A stretch of 9,700 bases of DNA from Planctomycetaceae bacterium (GTDB lineage Bacteria; Planctomycetota; Planctomycetia; Pirellulales; Pirellulaceae), in contig PAJC01000002.1 of the NCBI GenBank assembly GCA_002705165.1, positions 1-9,700 on the forward strand, in the 5' to 3' direction. Positions within the stretch are counted from its first letter, which is position 1. Each line of letters opens with the position of its first letter. The position numbers and the translations under genes are program-made. Under the pieces are notes generated by a model. The model was not told the DNA's origin. It ran no database searches and was given only the letters and a program-made list of their open reading frames with translations. This document shows, piece by piece, positions 7,095 to 9,700 of this stretch.

Positions 7095-7098
7095 TCTG

Positions 7099-7104
7099 TT
7101 CCTT
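7099..7104 (-). promoter_or_regulatory. Ribosome binding site deciding the start of the J-like membrane protein
   Basis: AAGGAA on the minus strand, four bases before the ATG at 7094 and ten before a second in-frame ATG at 7088. It favours 7094 over the longer GTG start at 7139. Confidence 0.55.
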
Positions 7105-7206
7105 AAACCGAGCTCGTGTCTGCACCGTTCTTTTTCCACTGCTTCACGAGATCTCGATTATCCGCAAATGGTTCCCTCTACCATTCACAAGAATCCTATA
7201 CTTAAA

Positions 7207-7217
7207 CGTATCATACG
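7207..7217. promoter_or_regulatory. Palindrome CGTATCATACG overlapping a candidate minus-strand -10 box
   Basis: Five-base perfect arms flank one central base. Read on minus, it contains TATGAT (7210-7215), five of six matches to the -10 consensus, about 116 bases before the J-like gene start. A protein bound to the palindrome would cover that -10. The matching -35 (GATTTG at 17 bases) is poor, so this is a weak call based on position and symmetry. Confidence 0.3.
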
Positions 7218-7359
7218 ATCATCTGTACTCACCAAATCACTTTTATGTTTTTTACAGAAACAGGGAACTCACAACCATTAAATCCCGTCAAAGTATTAAA
7301 CTCAATTAAATGAATCAAGAGCATTGAATGCCCTTTCCCATAGGTTTTGGAATACTAAC

Positions 7360-9700
7360 ATGCAACGTTTTCTCGCAATAAGCCTCAGTTTGACTGCCGT
7401 TCTCGTAATAGCAGCTACTTCTTACTACAGTTTCGCCGGACAACAAAACCCGTTTTCTCCAAAGATTACTCAGGTGCTTCAACCGGCCATCGGAACGCAA
7501 ACTGTTGTCGCCGATAGTTCGGATAGCATTGCTGCCGAGGAGCGTAATAAAGCCCGAAAACTGTACGAAGAAGGGAATTACAAGGAAGCCTACGAGTCTT
7601 ACGTAAAAATCGCTACCAACCCCAAAGCTGGTGGCCAGCCATTGGTTAGTGACCTATCCTTCCTTCAACAATGTATTCAACGCATGAGATATTACTCTCA
7701 GTGGGAAGATCTCATTGAAAAAGTCATTGTCGCTCAGGGTAATGACTGGCGAGTGCTGCAAGCAGTTGCCGGACAATACCAGTCTGCTCCTAAATATGGG
7801 ATCCTCATTGACAACCAGTTCCAGCGAGCACCCCAGCGGATGAGTGGTGCTGCCCGCAACAGTCAGGAACGTGACCGCATTCGTAGTTTACAATTGCTCA
7901 CCCAAGCAATGCCTTTGGCATTACAGGATTCCAACAAAAATGATGTCTCCAAATTCCTTGTGCAGTTCGCTCAGGCCTGGCAGAATTATCAAGGCGCCTG
8001 GCGGATGCAGGCTCTGACGAATCTTGATGAATTGCCTGACTACGGGAATGGTTACGGTTCGGGTAATGGGGGCCGGGGGGCGCCTGTCGACAAACAAAAC
8101 AACCCTGTTTTCCACTACTTACCCAAAAGCTGGAATGCTGCCAAATCGGATGGCGAACGCTACCGCTGGGCTCTCACTCAGGCAGGTCTAGTCCATCCAC
8201 CTCAGAGGGTGTACACACAATACCTATGGGCTCAGTTCCTTCAGAGCCAATTTGGCGTGCAAACGATGCAGCAATTTGGTGCAGGATTTGTAGGACGGCA
8301 GGTTCAGGATAATGAAGAAAACCCAAACACGGGTCGATATGCTCTCACCTCGCTCAGCGAGACTGAAACAATGGCTCAACTTGCCACCGGGATCAAGCGA
8401 TTCGAACTTCCAGACGAATTCAATTTCGTACGAATTCTTAAGGACATCGCTGCCGCAGAAGATGATACACAATCGGCCTATGTCCTGCAGGCCAGCACAA
8501 CGTTAGCGCGAGTCTTCCAAAACCGCCGCCAATATCCTAAAGCTGCTGAAGTACTAAGTAACTGCATCAAGCGACATCCTCAGAAGGCAAAGAACTCAGG
8601 ACTTCCACGTATGCTCAAAGCGATTGTTGGAAATTGGGGAGCCTTCGATCCAATTTCCGGACAAACAACCAATGAACAAAATATATTTACATACAAGTTT
8701 CGCAATGCCCAAAAAGTCACCTTCACCGCTTACAAAATTGATGTACCTAAGTTACTGGCCGATGTTCAGACGCACATCGAGATGAATCAGGTCCCCGATG
8801 ATCGAGGTAGAGCCATACGATACGCAGTTAATAACCTTACCCAGCTGATCTACAGTCAGAATGCTGCACGTTATATCAACGAACAAGTAAACGAATGGTC
8901 ACTGGACCTGAAGCCTCGAAAATCGCATTACGACAAACGTATCACCGTCGAAGTCCCTATCAAAGAAACGGGCGCCTATAAAATCACAGCCACTGTAGAT
9001 AACGGCAACACCAGTTCAATTGTTTATTGGCTAAACAACACCTCCATGTTGAAAATGGCAACCGACGACGGTCAGATGTTCTACTTGGCGGATTCTGTCA
9101 CTGGTAAGCCACTCCCCAATACTAAACTTGAATTCTTTGGCTTCCGTCAAACCCGTGGCATGTTAGACGGAAAAAATGTAAACCTCGTAAAAAGATTCGT
9201 GGAAACAGCAGACGAGAATGGCATCGTCAATGTCAGCAAAAACTTAGCACCCACTAATTACCAGTGGATTACGACTGCCCGAGACGGAAGCGGTCGCTTT
9301 GCATACCTCGGGTTTCATGGAATTTGGTACGGACAAATCCATGATCAGGAATACAAGCAAAGTAAGGTGTTTATCGTCACCGACCGACCAGTTTATCGTC
9401 CTAACCAAACGGTGAAATCTAAATTCTGGCTTCGTAACGCCCAATATGACAAGGACGATACAAGTCAATTTGCGAACATCTCAGCCTCTTTGGAACTTCA
9501 TAACCCCCGAGGTGAAAAAATACTCACCAAGAATGTAAAAACAGACGAATACGGCGGTTTTGAGTTTGACTGGCAAGCACCAGAGGATGCCATGCTGGGT
9601 GTCTACCGATTCCACGTACGCGGAATCGGGCCGAACCAAATTTCCGGTGGCAACACTTTCCGAGTCGAAGAGTACAAGAAACCAGAGTATGAAGTCACCG
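7360..9700 (+). CDS. Alpha-2-macroglobulin family protein (partial, C-terminus beyond right edge)
   Basis: The frame stays open for 780 codons from the ATG at 7360 to the edge. Residues 1-26 look like a Sec signal peptide (hydrophobic AISLSLTAVLVIAA, cleavage likely after SFA at 24-26); no lipobox Cys is seen, so a soluble periplasmic or exported protein is expected. Residues about 58-430 are mainly helical, opening with a TPR-like unit (NKARKLYEEGNYKEAYESYVKI) and holding a Gly-rich loop (about 227-242). Macroglobulin-type beta domains follow: an MG1-like block (about 441-465, FRNAQKVTFTAYKID), an MG2-like block (about 528-587, DSVTGKPLPNTKLEFFG) and the family hallmark VTDRPVYRPNQTVKSKFW (673-690), then EEYKKPEYEV (770-779). 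Family members trap proteases through a bait region and often a thioester; both would lie beyond the edge and cannot be judged. The gene is divergent from the J-like membrane protein gene. Confidence 0.88.
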   Translation, partial: MQRFLAISLSLTAVLVIAATSYYSFAGQQNPFSPKITQVLQPAIGTQTVVADSSDSIAAEERNKARKLYEEGNYKEAYESYVKIATNPKAGGQPLVSDLSFLQQCIQRMRYYSQWEDLIEKVIVAQGNDWRVLQAVAGQYQSAPKYGILIDNQFQRAPQRMSGAARNSQERDRIRSLQLLTQAMPLALQDSNKNDVSKFLVQFAQAWQNYQGAWRMQALTNLDELPDYGNGYGSGNGGRGAPVDKQNNPVFHYLPKSWNAAKSDGERYRWALTQAGLVHPPQRVYTQYLWAQFLQSQFGVQTMQQFGAGFVGRQVQDNEENPNTGRYALTSLSETETMAQLATGIKRFELPDEFNFVRILKDIAAAEDDTQSAYVLQASTTLARVFQNRRQYPKAAEVLSNCIKRHPQKAKNSGLPRMLKAIVGNWGAFDPISGQTTNEQNIFTYKFRNAQKVTFTAYKIDVPKLLADVQTHIEMNQVPDDRGRAIRYAVNNLTQLIYSQNAARYINEQVNEWSLDLKPRKSHYDKRITVEVPIKETGAYKITATVDNGNTSSIVYWLNNTSMLKMATDDGQMFYLADSVTGKPLPNTKLEFFGFRQTRGMLDGKNVNLVKRFVETADENGIVNVSKNLAPTNYQWITTARDGSGRFAYLGFHGIWYGQIHDQEYKQSKVFIVTDRPVYRPNQTVKSKFWLRNAQYDKDDTSQFANISASLELHNPRGEKILTKNVKTDEYGGFEFDWQAPEDAMLGVYRFHVRGIGPNQISGGNTFRVEEYKKPEYEVT
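8044..8080 (+). repeat. G-tract cluster in the Gly-rich loop of the macroglobulin gene
   Basis: G runs of 3, 3, 5 and 6 occur at 8044-8046, 8061-8063, 8068-8072 and 8075-8080 on the coding strand, with intervening loops of 14, 4 and 2 bases. The stretch encodes the Gly/Asn-rich segment GNGYGSGNGGRGAP. The first loop is too long for a canonical G-quadruplex, so the structure is only possible. It stands out from the otherwise GC-moderate gene. Confidence 0.4.

Larger units (their letters stand above)
7095..7359. other. Divergent intergenic region between the J-like gene and the macroglobulin gene
   Basis: A 265-base AT-rich region holding both 5' leaders. It contains two perfect palindromes: CGAGATCTCG (7147-7156) and CGTATCATACG (7207-7217, one central base). 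A TTTACA (7251-7256) could be a -35 for the plus-strand gene, but the nearest -10-like hexamers (around 7276-7281) are weak and badly spaced. The plus-strand gene has only a modest GGA (7349-7351), eight bases before its ATG. Short frames across the region on both strands look like chance. Confidence 0.6.

Noticed and set aside
6944..7309. Plus-strand frames of 121 and 79 codons across the J-like gene start and the divergent region
   Set aside because: They are antisense to the J-like domain, lack start signals and have no recognisable features.

Overview
The window reads as ordinary chromosomal DNA of a bacterium, most likely a planctomycete. That placement is an inference. It rests on a degenerate J-domain-like N-terminus fused to a transmembrane segment and a Pro/Lys-rich linker, a combination I associate with Planctomycetota, next to a very large secreted alpha-2-macroglobulin-like protein, at moderate GC content. 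I see no phage, transposon, CRISPR, tRNA or rRNA sequence.

Layout from left to right: a PP-loop tRNA-thiolation-like gene (partial at the left edge) and rnc (RNase III) lie together on the minus strand and look like a two-gene operon reading leftward. A 431-base intergenic region separates rnc from the divergent mgtE (Mg2+ channel/transporter, plus strand). mgtE converges on a minus-strand glycosyltransferase gene, with only five bases between the two stop codons. The glycosyltransferase directly follows dapA (lysine/diaminopimelate synthesis), and upstream of dapA, also on minus, is a single-pass membrane protein with a J-like cytoplasmic head. A 265-base divergent region then leads to an alpha-2-macroglobulin-type protein on plus that runs off the right edge.

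Functional themes are RNA processing and modification (PP-loop gene, rnc), Mg2+ homeostasis (mgtE), cell-wall precursor and glycan synthesis (dapA, GT4 glycosyltransferase), and envelope or periplasmic proteins of poorly known role (J-like membrane protein, macroglobulin). The genes look intact and there are no signs of recent transfer.

The points most worth a second look are a 28-base inverted repeat with 13-base perfect arms inside the glycosyltransferase coding sequence, the HPD-less J-like membrane protein facing the macroglobulin gene across a shared promoter region, and an Asn at a usual metal-binding Asp position of RNase III. I did not find a convincing new multi-gene system.
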